NCBI RefSeq assembly: GCF_000400465.1
Contig: NW_008806280.1
Span: 310,001 to 374,000, forward strand
Origin: Wallemia ichthyophaga EXF-994
Lineage: Eukaryota; Basidiomycota; Wallemiomycetes; Wallemiales; Wallemiaceae
Direction: 5' to 3'
DNA length: 64,000 bases
In this document: in pieces, positions 1 through 9,655 of the stretch
Numbering within the stretch: position 1 is the first letter of the stretch
Layout: the number at the start of each line of letters is the position of its first letter
Notes under the pieces: generated by a model
Told to the model about the DNA's origin: nothing
What the model saw: only the letters and a program-made list of their open reading frames with translations
Database searches by the model: none
Program-made: the position numbers and the translations under genes

Positions 1-2
1 CT

Positions 3-1183
3 GCTGAAACGGGCAGTGGGAAGACTTATGCGTTTCTTATACCGATGATTGACGCGCTTAAGAGGAGTGAAGTGGGTGCTGCACCAGCACACAAGGCGAT
101 CCGCAAACCACGCGCACTTATTATGGCACCCACACGCGAGTTGTGTAGACAGCTCACCGGACAAGTAAAGGCGCTCACACATATATGCAAGCTGAAGAGC
201 ACGTATGTATGGAGTGCGGGGGAGTATCAGGATGAGAATAAAGACAAGCTGGAGAAATGTAACGATGATGTCCTGATTGGTAGCCCCGAGCAGCTCAACA
301 AGCTCCATGAAAAAGGGGTTTCCTTCGATGGCGTTGAGTGGGTCGTGCTTGACGAAGCTGATGCGCTATTCGACGATGATTTCGTAGATTCGACTGAGAA
401 ATTGGTTCGAATGGTAGAAAAGGCACGTGTAGATGGCAATTTAAGTGATAATAGAAGTGGCAACCTCAATCTCAATTTGGTCATGAGCACTGCCACGGTA
501 AATGAGAAATTCTCTTCATACCTCCACACACACTATCCACGGATCAATAGACTTGTGAGCCCCAAAACACACACGCTGCCACGCGCACTCAAGCTCAGTT
601 ACGCACCGTACCACTCGGGCAACAAGCTGGCTGATTTGCGTGGAGTGGTTAATGATTTGATTAGTGGGTCTGGCAAATCCAGCAACTCAAGTAAACAAGC
701 TAAAACACTCGTCTTTGTTAATACAAACGAGCGCGCGGAGAAAGTTGCCAAGTATTTCAACGAAAAAGGTACACCGGCTGTAAGTATGACGAGTGCATCG
801 CAAGGCAGATCGCGCGTGTCGAACAGACCAATCCGACCTTTTTTGCGAGGAGGTGTTGACATTAGTAGTAGTAGTGGTGGCAGCAATGGTAGCGGTGATA
901 ATAGCAACAATATTTCTCCTGCCTCCGCTAACACCCTCGTCACAACCTCCCTTTTAGCGCGTGGATTGGATTTCGGGACACACGTCCAGAATGTCGTCAT
1001 CGCAGAGGAATCGGGTAGTGCTGTTGACTTTATACATGTGAGTTGGAGTGAGAGTTAGCACACACCAGCTGACACACTTATTCAAAGCGCGCTGGAAGGA
1101 CCGGCAGAGCAGGTGCGCAAGGACACGTCACGGTGATGGTGCCTTTGAAGAAATATCAACATCTGAGTAGAAGGGGACGCTAG
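3..1183 (+). CDS. MRH4: DEAD-box RNA helicase, MRH4-like (5' end outside window)
   Basis: ATP-dependent RNA helicase; the closest family I recognise is Mrh4, which acts in mitochondrial large-subunit ribosome assembly. The window opens inside motif I (AETGSGKT). Then come PTRELC (Ia), VLDEADAL (II), MSTAT (III), TTSLLARGLDFG (V) and, after an intron, HRAGRTGRAG (VI). The intron is 1038-1087 (50 nt): exon 1 ends on the His codon of motif VI and the next exon restores the Arg-finger segment, ending at TAG 1181-1183. Without splicing the frame stops at 1058 and loses motif VI. A Ser/Asn/Gly-rich insert (about 860-915) precedes motif V. The N-terminus, including any mitochondrial presequence and the Q motif, lies off the left edge, so the MRH4 assignment is probable while DEAD-box helicase is certain. 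Confidence 0.8.
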
Positions 1184-1318
1184 AGCGGGAATTTGGATGT
1201 ATTTGATTTATTTATTTATTACTTGCGTTTAAACATGACGTATGCCAACTCCACCAGGTTAAATATCGGAGTCGGATGACTTCCGCTGGTTTGAACACAG
1301 ACCACCAAGAAGAAAAGA

Positions 1319-2148
1319 ATGCCAGCAACACTCGACTTATCAGGAACCGTAATCGTCTCAGGTGGGTAGTATTATGGTTGCTGTCTACACCCACTCACGC
1401 TGCTACAGGCGGAAACAGAGGTATTGGATATGAGCTCAGCCGCGGGGCAGCAGAAGCAGGCGCCAACGTAGCCATTCTTTACAGGTCAGCTAAGGATGCC
1501 GACCAAGTAGCAGCCAAGATTGGTGCCGAGTTCAATGTCCCCGTCAAGGCGTTCCAATGTGACGTCACAGAGCAAGAGAGCGTCAAGAGCACCGTGAGCA
1601 AGATAGACAAAGAGTTCGGTCCAGTAACTGGGCTTATTGCGAATGCTGGAGTGGCAGAGTTGAGACCAGCACTCGAACTCACCCGCGCAGACTTTGACAA
1701 GATCTACAATGTGAATGTGTACGGTGTTTTTAACACATGCCAAGCAGTAGCGCAGCTTTGGATCGACAGGAAATTCACCAAGGGCGCCATTGTTATTATT
1801 TCATCCATGTCGGGTGAAATATACAACACTTCAGCACCTAACAAGGCACTTACCCAGGTGTTTTATAACTCAAGCAAGGCAGCTGTGACACACTTGGGCA
1901 AGTGTCTCGCAGGCGAGTGGGCACCTCATGGAATTCGTGTTAACGTCGTCGCCCCCGGTTACGTCAACACGGATCAAACTAAAGATCATCCAGAGGAAAT
2001 TAAGAGCTACCAGGCTAACAACACTCCGTTGGGCAGATTCTGTCACCCAGCTGAACAAGCACCTAGTGCTGTCTTCCTCCTTTCTGAGAAAGCGTCGTTT
2101 ATCACGGGAGCAACGCTGCTCAACGATGGTGGCTATACAGTGTGGTAG
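1319..2148 (+). CDS. Short-chain dehydrogenase/reductase (sorbose reductase / mannitol dehydrogenase type)
   Basis: Classical SDR, 260 aa, presumably an NADP(H)-dependent polyol/ketose reductase of the fungal SOU/mannitol-2-dehydrogenase group. Exon 1 is 1319-1361, the intron 1362-1408 (47 nt) and exon 2 1409-2148. The start at 1319 is chosen because splicing joins MPATLDLSGTVIVSG to GNRGIG, giving the Rossmann glycine motif SGGNRGIG. An upstream ATG (1276) only reads through intron sequence. Other marks are NAG (IANAGVAEL), the catalytic Tyr-x-x-x-Lys (YNSSK), a Ser-rich strand before it (IISSMSG) and the C-terminal DGGYTVW typical of this fungal subgroup. It is convergent with RBX1, 76 bp between stop codons. 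The substrate cannot be decided from sequence. Confidence 0.88.
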
Positions 2149-2224
2149 ATTAGAGAATAAAAAGAAATGTATAAAATGTACACAATTGATTATTTGCTTA
2201 CTTTGATGACGTCGTTTGCCTTGT

Positions 2225-2573
2225 TTACTTACCATACTTCTGCAACGCCCACTCACGATTATCGAGTGGACAGACGTGCCTCGTTTTAAGCCAACGAGAT
2301 ATGCAATGAAAGTGGAAAGCGTGGTTGCAGATTCCCCAGGCAACGACACACTCATTTGTCGTTGCAGAAGCTTGATTGGCTTGGCATTCAATACAAAGAT
2401 CCATTATCTGGTTTCTACAGATAGCACAGTTGTCTACTGCGATATCCCAGTTCCACAGGGCAACGGCATTCCACTTGGTGTTGTTAGTTGGCAAGAAGTC
2501 TGGCTGGGTATCAGCGACAAACCTTTTTTACTTGAAAACGTGGCTTCTTTGGTGGGGCCTTGTCGATATCCAT
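2225..2573 (-). CDS. RBX1: RING-box protein of cullin-RING ubiquitin ligases
   Basis: RBX1/ROC1/HRT1, the RING-H2 subunit that recruits E2 to cullin-based SCF ligases and supports cullin neddylation. Two exons on the minus strand: 2573-2523 ([17 protein letters not shown]) and 2473-2225, separated by a 49-nt intron (2474-2522) with a CTAAC branch point. The spliced protein is 99 aa. It contains the family-diagnostic [12 protein letters not shown] strand that inserts into cullins, CAICRN, IECQANQ and the zinc ligands through [10 protein letters not shown] and CPLDNREW. The C-terminus is QKYGK, where animals have QKYGH. A Met inside the intron could be mistaken for the start, but it would remove the cullin-binding strand. 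It is divergent from the p24 gene with 75 bp between the start codons. Confidence 0.93.
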
Positions 2574-2648
2574 CGATTGATGTGTTTGGTGAGTATCCTC
2601 GGTCATGATGGGCGTGATGACGGTCCAGGTTCAACCAAAACGATCATC

Positions 2649-3339
2649 ATGATGAAATTGATATCACTGGGATTAATTTATACGCTGATTTGTCTATTTA
2701 CTCCGATAAACTCATCCGCACTCACAACAACTATCGACGCTGCTCAACGTAGCTGCTTCTACGCTAATGTTGATAAGAGAGTGGGTTTTTATTATTCAAG
2801 CAGGTTGATATACTCAAATCTATTCACAGGGTGAAAAGATTGGCTTTTACTTTGCAGTTCAATCTGGCGGTGATTTCAATTTGGACTGGGAAGTACTCGA
2901 TCCAGAGGGACTAGGTGTCATCCACGGCGAGAAGGATAGACAGGGTGATTTCATTTTCACAGGTAATAAGATTGGAGAGTATAAGTTTTGTTTCTACAAT
3001 AGACTTAGCTCGATCGAAGAGAAGCTCGTTGACTTTGATATCCTGGTTGAATCTGAACCCAGACATCAACTTCCAAAGCACAGCAACGAGCTAAAGGAAC
3101 ACACTCATAGCTTAGAAGATAGCATTTATAAGATCCAAGGTCAAATATCCACTCTCCAACGTAATCAGAGGTACTTTAGGACAAGGGAGAATAGGAATAA
3201 CGCCACAGTCAGTTCAACCAGGCGTAGACTCAAAACATACGCTTTCTTGGAAGCACTGGCTGTTATTTTCATGTCTGCTGCTCAAGTCTGGATAGTTAAA
3301 AACTTCTTTGCGACGAGTTCTGCGAGGTATAAAGTGTGA
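2649..3339 (+). CDS. p24 family (emp24/gp25L/GOLD) cargo receptor, ERP-like
   Basis: Type I membrane protein of COPII/COPI vesicles in the early secretory pathway. Exons 2649-2780 and 2830-3339, intron 2781-2829 (49 nt), 213 aa. Features in order: signal peptide (MMKLISLGLIYTLICLF), GOLD domain with the two conserved cysteines (SCFYANVDK and KFCFYNR), coiled-coil region (about 135-180), one TM segment (AFLEALAVIFMSAAQVWIV) and a short cytosolic tail with the conserved FF motif (KNFF). The tail ends in ARYKV, with no classical terminal KK. The overall pattern is nearest to the gamma/ERP2-ERP4 branch, but the subfamily is a judgement by eye. The start could be either of two adjacent Met codons (2649 or 2652). 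Confidence 0.87.
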
Positions 3340-3703
3340 TATTGTAAACTATATTAACAATGTAATAGCCATAATTATTGCTGATAATGCTACGTATGGT
3401 GATAATCTTTCTCCTGTTGAACGGCTCATTAGACATATTAGATAAAAACATGGGGACACTGACCAATTCTTGCAAACTTATAAAACATTCCAAGTAATCC
3501 ATGCTTGTTCCTATCGATTAAACCTGGAAATGTTGCTCTAATATAAGCACAAGTGCAGATCAGCAGTATAATCACAAGCAGCAGCGACTGGAAGTTGAAT
3601 AGGGCTGACTATAAGCGATTATAAGCAATTCCATCAAACATCTCACACTACACTCACCATTTAAATTTTAACTTTGATTTTATTCAACTTGTGCCACAGT
3701 TGA
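3340..3703. other. Intergenic region upstream of valyl-tRNA synthetase
   Basis: AT-rich spacer of about 360 bp between the p24 stop and the VAS1 leader. No ORF with coding character, tRNA or clear repeat is visible. It presumably contains the p24 terminator and the VAS1 promoter. Confidence 0.6.
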
Positions 3704-3715
3704 ATGCTCCAGTGA
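3704..3715 (+). promoter_or_regulatory. Three-codon upstream ORF in the VAS1 leader
   Basis: ATG-CTC-CAG-TGA lies in frame with VAS1. Its stop codon directly abuts another in-frame ATG at 3716, itself 33 nt upstream of the presumed cytosolic start at 3749. The arrangement is seen directly; a role in start selection or reinitiation is inference. Confidence 0.45.
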
Positions 3716-3748
3716 ATGCTCAAGACGGGCTTGAATAACTTACTCAAA

Positions 3749-6700
3749 ATGTCCACTGAGCAGCCAAAAGAAGCTACAAAATCTGCAAGTTAGTTGGGTA
3801 CTTTCATTTGGTAGATATTTCTTACAGAAATTACAGTCAAGAAGGCTCAAAAGGCTGCTGAATATGAAGCTAAGAAGGCTGCCAAACAACAGCAGCAAGC
3901 ACAAGCTCCAGCTCAAACACAATCTAAAAAGGAACGTTCAAAACCAGTCAAAGAAGCTGCTGCCGAAGAGGAATACATCAATAAAACTCCTCCTGGTGAG
4001 AAGAAGGACACTTCAAAACCTATGGCTAGCGGTTACAACCCTGTTGCGATTGAATCAGCTTGGTATGACTGGTGGGAGAAGAAAGGCTTCTTCAAGCCCT
4101 CCCTTGACTCTCAAGGAAATCCAAAGGGTGAAGTCTTCGTCGTTCCTGCTCCTCCACCAAACGTAACAGGCAGCCTGCACATCGGCCACGCACTCACAAT
4201 CTCCATTCAAGATGCCCTCGTCAGGTGGAACAGAATGCACGGCAAGACTGTCCTCTGGAATCCTGGCTACGACCACGCAGGTATTTCCACCCAATCCGTC
4301 GTTGAGAAACGTCTTTGGAAGCAGTCTGGTCAGACACGCCACGATCTAGGCAGAGAGAAGTTCCTCGGAAAAGTCTGGGACTGGAAGGAGGAATACCAGG
4401 TGCGCATCTCCAATCAGCTCAGAAGACTTGGTGCTTCTTATGATTGGGAGAGAGTTAGGTTTACAATGGACGATACTCTCTCCGCTGCTGTCATTGAAGC
4501 TTTCTGCCAGTTGCGCGAGAGAGGCACTATCTATCGCTCTAACAGACTCGTCAACTGGTGCGTAAGGATGAATACTGCCCTCTCCAACCTCGAATTAGAT
4601 ACAAAGGAGATTTCTGGCAGGACACTTATGAATGTTCCAGGATATGACGATAAGGAGAGATTTGAGTTTGGTGTACTCACCTCATTTGCTTATCAGGTTA
4701 AAGATTCTGATGAAAGAATCGTCGTGGCTACTACTCGTCCTGAAACTATGCTAGGTGATTCTGCAGTCGCTGTACACTCATCTGACGCACGCTGTAAACA
4801 CTTACACGGAAAAACACTGATTCATCCATTCGTCGACAGAGAAATTCCAATCATTACCGACGATATTTGTGTCGATCCAGAGTTCGGTACCGGTGCTGTT
4901 AAAATCACACCTGCACACGATTTCAACGATTATGAAGTGGGTAAGCGCCACAATCTGCCTTTCATAAACCTCCTCAATGATGATGGTACGTTTAACACTA
5001 ATGCCGGTGGTGACTTTAAGGGTATGAAGAGATTCCACGCTCGTAGAATCATAATAGATAAGCTCAAGGAGTTGGGCTTATATGTCGACACCAAAGATAA
5101 CGCAATGGTTATACCCATTTGCGCAAAGTCTGGAGATGTCATTGAACCGATTATGAAACCACAGTGGTATGTCAACTGCCAAGACATGTCTAGAGAAGCC
5201 ATCGAGAGGACAAAAGCTGGTGAGATGCACATACAACCAAAACACTCTGAAGCAGATTGGTACAGATGGTTGGAAAATCAACAAGACTGGTGTATCTCTA
5301 GACAACTGTGGTGGGGTCACAGATGTCCCGCTTACTTTGTCAACATTCACGGTGAGACGCAAGAATCGTCCGACGATAAGAATTGGGTGGTTGGTCGTTC
5401 ACTCGAACAAGCAAATGAGCGTGCTGAGAAAGTGGCTGGTGGTAAAGCATACACCCTTGAACAAGACGAAGACGTTCTCGACACGTGGTTCAGCTCCGGT
5501 TTATGGCCATTCTCTATCATGGGTTGGCCAAACAAAACGCAAGACCTCGTAAACTTCTACCCTAACTCACTCCTCGAGACTGGTTGGGATATCCTCTTCT
5601 TCTGGGTAGCGAGGATGGTCTTCTTTGGTATCTCACTAACTGGGCAGATGCCATTCAAGGAAGTTTTTACTCACGCCATGATCAGAGATGCGTACGGACG
5701 TAAGATGTCCAAGTCTCTTGGTAATGTGATTGACCCTGTTGATGTAATTGAAGGATGTCAATTGGAGACACTCCACCAGCAGCTCTACGAGAGCAACCTG
5801 GACGCGAAAGAAATTAAGAAGGCGCTGGATGGGCAGAAGAAGGATTATCCAAAGGGTATGCCACAATGCGGTACTGATGCGCTCAGATTCACGCTTTGTG
5901 CGTACACGGCATCTAACCGTGACATTAACCTGGAGATCAGCAAGGTAGAGGGAATGAGAAAGTTCTGCAACAAGTTGTTCAACGCTACTAAATTCGCCAT
6001 GTTGAAATTCCCACAAGGCTTCGTACCCGAGGAGAGTGCTCAACCAACAGGGAACGAGAGCTTGGTGGAGCGTTGGATACTGTCTAAGATGAACACATGC
6101 GCGGCTCAAATCAACAGCGATCTTGCCAACCGCAATTTCATGAGCGCTACTCAAGCTATTTACAACTACTGGCTGTATGAACTCTGTGATGTATTCATCG
6201 AGGCTGTCAAACCGCTTACTGGGGAAGATGTGGATGAGGTGACTAGGAGGAGTGCTCAGAACACCCTCTATTCCGCACTCGATGGAGGACTTAGAATGAT
6301 GCACGTCTTCATGCCTTATGTTACGGAGGAGCTGTGGCAATATCTCCCTCGCAGACCAAACGAGACTGCTGAGTCTATATCTTTGACGCAGTATCCAGTT
6401 GCCGTGAGTGGGGTATTTCATGGTATGCATCTGTACAATTGCTGACTGGATATCTCTTGCAGAACCCCGCATTCGAATTTGTCCAGGAAGCTAAGGACTT
6501 TGAGACATCATTCGGCGCGATCAAAGCAACCAGATCACTCGCAACGGCGTACAACGTACAGGGCAACAATATACAAGCATACATCGAGACGACCGCAGAG
6601 AAGGCGGCCATGTTCGAATCACAGCTGCCTATACTCAAGACGCTGATCAAGGGATGTAAAGTGCTGGAGGTGGTCACACACTCTAAAGACATACCTCTCG

Positions 6701-6972
6701 GTTGCGCCGTGCAGTCGATCAACGTCGACGCTAATCTTCACGTGCTCGTCAGGGGTCTGGTCGATATTGATGCGGAGATATCCAAATTGCAGAAGAAGGA
6801 GCACGTAGCTAGATTGACGCTCGAGAAAACAGTCAAGGCTACGCAAATTGACGGCTATCACACCAAGGTCGCCCCAGCTGTCCAGCAGACTAATCAGGAT
6901 AAGATTAACAACTACAATAAGGAAGTCGACGCCCTCGCTGCTGCCATGAAGACTTTCGCGTCATTGAAGTAG
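3749..6972 (+). CDS. VAS1: Valyl-tRNA synthetase
   Basis: Class Ia synthetase charging tRNA-Val, 1041 aa from ATG 3749. Exons 3749-3788, 3828-6403 and 6463-6972; introns 3789-3827 (39 nt) and 6404-6462 (59 nt). A Lys/Ala/Gln-rich N-terminal extension (about 80 residues) precedes the body. Signature motifs are HIGH (NVTGSLHIGHALT), the editing domain (TTRPETMLGDSAVAVH), the tryptophan-rich WDILFFWVARM segment and KMSKS (GRKMSKSLGNVIDP). The anticodon-binding region follows, with a C-terminal coiled coil. An in-frame upstream ATG at 3716 would add MLKTGLNNLLK, a short basic amphipathic leader. In yeast VAS1 one gene makes both cytosolic and mitochondrial enzyme from alternative starts, so the same could hold here (inference). 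The start at 3749 is preferred as the main cytosolic form. Confidence 0.95.
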
Positions 6973-7179
6973 CCTCTTTGTATTAAATTACTGGCGCATA
7001 AATTTTCATTTTCATTTTCATTTTCGCGTGTGGGGGTGTGTAGCGGGAAGAGGTGATGGTTAGTTGAGGAAATGTGCGGTGATAGGAGAGCTATTGCAGC
7101 GTGAACAGCCTGCCGCCTGAGGAAAGAGGTGCTCAAACTCCGGACTTGATCCACCACGTTCATCACGACTAACCCAACC

Positions 7180-7606
7180 ATGTGAGTGGATATAGCGAAG
7201 CACTGACCGGAAACACAATGGCTTACATAGCTACAGGGTCTCTCCAGTCGCACCATATGTTCACGTAGGCAACGCACCACGCCCACAGCCACCCGTACAC
7301 AGGCTAACTGCTAATCACAACAGATGGCCAAAGCCTGGGCACCTTCTTTAGCCACTTGGGGCGTCGGTGTCGGCGCATTCGGCTCCTTCTTTTTATCACC
7401 AGTGCCAAAGGTGGGTTGAGCTGGAGTGTGCAGAGTGTGCGCAGTTTACTCACTGTACCCCAACAGTTCAAGCAAGACGTACTCCAAAAAGTACCTTTCG
7501 TTAGTAGCCACTCGAGCTTATTTACCTTGGCTGACTGCTACTCTTACTCGTTCAGATCGCTGGCTTCTACAACCAGGAAATCCCAGAAACTGACTTGGCT
7601 TTCTAA
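7180..7606 (+). CDS. QCR10: Cytochrome bc1 complex subunit 10 (QCR10/UQCR11 family), start codon split by an intron
   Basis: Small single-TM subunit of respiratory complex III in the mitochondrial inner membrane. Reconstructed exons: 7180-7181 (AT), 7237-7264, 7324-7410, 7467-7499 and 7556-7606; introns of 55, 59, 56 and 56 nt. The product is 66 aa, starting MVSPVAPYVH and running through AKAWAPSLATWG, a TM stretch, SPVPKFKQDVLQKVPF and a tail ending TDLAF. The APxLxxWG...PKFxxxxxxKxP pattern is that of Qcr10. The first intron starts after AT, so the start codon forms only on splicing (context ACCATGG). A 29-nt version of intron 2 (7295-7323) is also in frame and would add ten residues, but it is shorter than any other intron here. 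An alternative is translation from ATG 7324 alone, which would lose the N-terminal arm. Confidence 0.72.
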
Positions 7607-7914
7607 TTTATGTCTCCTTATACACTTGAAACTGTTTCATTTGTCTAGTTTGCCTGCTTTGTCTTATTTGAACTAAAGTCCTAACACGGGGATCTGTATA
7701 AACGCTTGCGATTCAATGGAATATACTAGCTAATACGGTATGCAACTACGTTTTTACAGGCACGCGTAAATCGTTGGTCTAGCTTTATTCTACCTCTAAT
7801 TAACACTGTATATTCACACAAACATCACATGCTCAGCAGCTGATCAGCAGCTCGTAGCGCCGGCAAGACCGACAGCGTCAAAATACTTATTCCTTAAGAG
7901 CCACCAAGTGAAAT
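7607..7914. other. Intergenic region
   Basis: About 310 bp holding the QCR10 3' end and the promoter of the next gene. I see no coding or RNA features. Confidence 0.6.
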
Positions 7915-8297
7915 ATGACAGGCGGTATCAGCAAAGTAAGCATGACTATCAACAACTTTGTTCAAGGCCCAACTGATTCCTCTAGGTAGACCAACAATGG
8001 GGCAAGACCGACAACAGATTGCCAGACCACTCCCACAGACAGCCAGGCGTTGCCTACGAAACAGGCCAAGCGCACTCACACAAGACTGGTGACTCCCACG
8101 ATCAGCAATCAATCGCAAACAAGCTCGCCGGTACTTCTCACTTAGAACAGGCAGAGCGCAAGGCTGAGAAGGAAGGCGGTAAGCCACCAACTGCTCCAGC
8201 CGTTTTCCACGGCAACGAACCCTCAAAGGGTGCCAAGGTCGATGAGGATCTCGGCAAGGAAGACGAGAAGGTCTTGCACAAGAAAGGCTTAGCTTAA
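7915..8297 (+). CDS. Small hydrophilic hypothetical protein (110 aa)
   Basis: Exons 7915-7935 and 7986-8297, intron 7936-7985 (50 nt). The protein begins MTGGISKVDQQWGKTDNRLP and is strongly hydrophilic, rich in Gln, His, Lys and Gly. It has no signal peptide, TM segment or Cys. A Lys/Glu-rich C-terminal half (EQAERKAEKEGGK...) looks helical or disordered and ends KKGLA. I do not recognise a domain. The composition resembles hydrophilin- or stress-type small proteins, but that is only compositional. It is reported as real because a long, unbroken, codon-biased ORF follows a clean GT-AG junction that keeps the frame. The neighbours (QCR10 and a secreted protein) give no functional hint. Confidence 0.65.
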
Positions 8298-9222
8298 ATG
8301 AATTTACGATGTTTAACGTCTCACGATGTTATTAATATAAATGTTTACTCAGTTCTCCTTGTTTCATTCTTGCCATCGTCACCTAACTGCTTAACAACTA
8401 CGCGTTCTTGCTTTATGTTGCAAACAATGAATAGAACAACGCACTTGAATATTGATAGCAACTCTGTTGACCATCAGGAGTTAACAAAGTCACTACTGAT
8501 CAAGTGTATTTCCCCTGCTGTGGTTCAATTAGTAATGTTTCATTGGAGTTTTGCCGCTTGTTATCTTATTCAAAGCCTTATAACATTATCCCAGCCTCGT
8601 GGATGAATAAAAAGGTATCAGTAGCCGACTTTCCCTCCATTTACTTGTGCAACCTCTTGAAAATGTCTCAAGCTACTATCAACCGGAAGTTTCCGAGTAG
8701 CGCTCCCAGAATCTTAAAAACCAGAAGTTAGAGGGGCTACGGACACATTTGAAGAAATAGATACCTTTCTTTTACTGGAGATTTCCGTATGGCCTTTGTA
8801 TCTCTATTTGTAACTTTTACCTTGTCTTGTTCTCTTCTTATACGTCAGATGATGCAGTTGCGAGAAGGCGTGGTAAGATTGCTAGTTGAGTAGCTTTCAC
8901 GTCAAACTATGACTGTATTTTCAGAATCTTATCCAATTTTGTTCATCATTGTGTTTAAACAAATCAATTAGCCGTGCATGGCGTAACTTAATTCGTCTGG
9001 TTGTTTACTCAAGGGCTAACGTTGTGAAACGGGAATTGATTTTTTGTGTCACCCTGAGTGCTGTAGTCTATTTAAGCGGTGCTAAAGTTTCCGCTTAGAC
9101 CATCAACAGATGTGAGTAGAAAACATTTGCGAAATTGAAAAATAGCAGCTCACTTTGCATAAGATGTAAGTGAACAGATTTCCAATCTTGCAAAATTACA
9201 TGCTAATCTCGCTCCTAGCACT
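8298..9222. other. Intergenic region, about 0.9 kb
   Basis: No convincing gene. Short frames in both orientations lack codon bias or homology. Near the right end there is a TATA-like element (CTATTTAAG, about 9068) and two donor-like sites (GTGAGT at 9112, GTAAGT near 9166) followed by an acceptor (TAG at 9216-9218). This suggests a spliced 5' UTR for the secreted-protein gene starting at 9223. Confidence 0.5.
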
Positions 9223-9655
9223 ATGTTTACTGTGAAATTCATCCTCATCGCACTCGTCGGGCTTATTTCCAAAGTCGCGGCAATGACAATCGACACTCCC
9301 AGGAACGTCGTCCGCTGCGAGAATGTCACTCTCACTTTCGACGGCGGTGAACCTCCAGTATGTCTTTTGCGTGTCTCAGTTTCTACACACTCACACAAAC
9401 CAGTACTCTCTCGAAGTCACCAATGGTCTCAGAGCAGCCTTCCCAGTAGTTGTAGAAAAGATCAATGGCATTGAAAGCAGCCCATTCGAGTACAAGGTTA
9501 ATGGCTCCGAAGTGAGAATTGGCTTTATTCTCCATTCTGACGATGAGAAGACGGCATACTCAGGTGAATCAGGGTTTTGATGGTATTACGCTGACTTATT
9601 CAATTACACAGGCAACGTCATTATCGCAGAAAATGACGAGCTTACTTGTAAATAA
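9223..9655 (+). CDS. Small secreted protein (112 aa)
   Basis: Exons 9223-9357, 9404-9563 and 9612-9655; introns 9358-9403 (46 nt) and 9564-9611 (48 nt). A clear signal peptide (MFTVKFILIALVGLISKVAA) is followed by a domain starting PRNVVRCENVTLTFDGGEPPY. That Asn-Val-x-x-Cys ... Gly-Gly-x-x-Pro-Tyr pattern is common at the mature N-terminus of basidiomycete secreted and GPI-type proteins of unknown function, here in a short form. One N-glycosylation sequon (NVT) and a second (NGS) are present. Two cysteines, one near each end of the mature chain, could form a disulfide. There is no GPI-anchor tail; the C-terminus is ELTCK. A possible 5' UTR intron lies upstream (9112-9218). Secreted is well supported; function is unknown. 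Confidence 0.68.

Noticed and set aside
8298-8731. Two overlapping plus-strand ORFs after the 7915 gene
   Set aside because: They lack codon bias, a domain or a credible promoter, and begin directly at the stop of the upstream gene.
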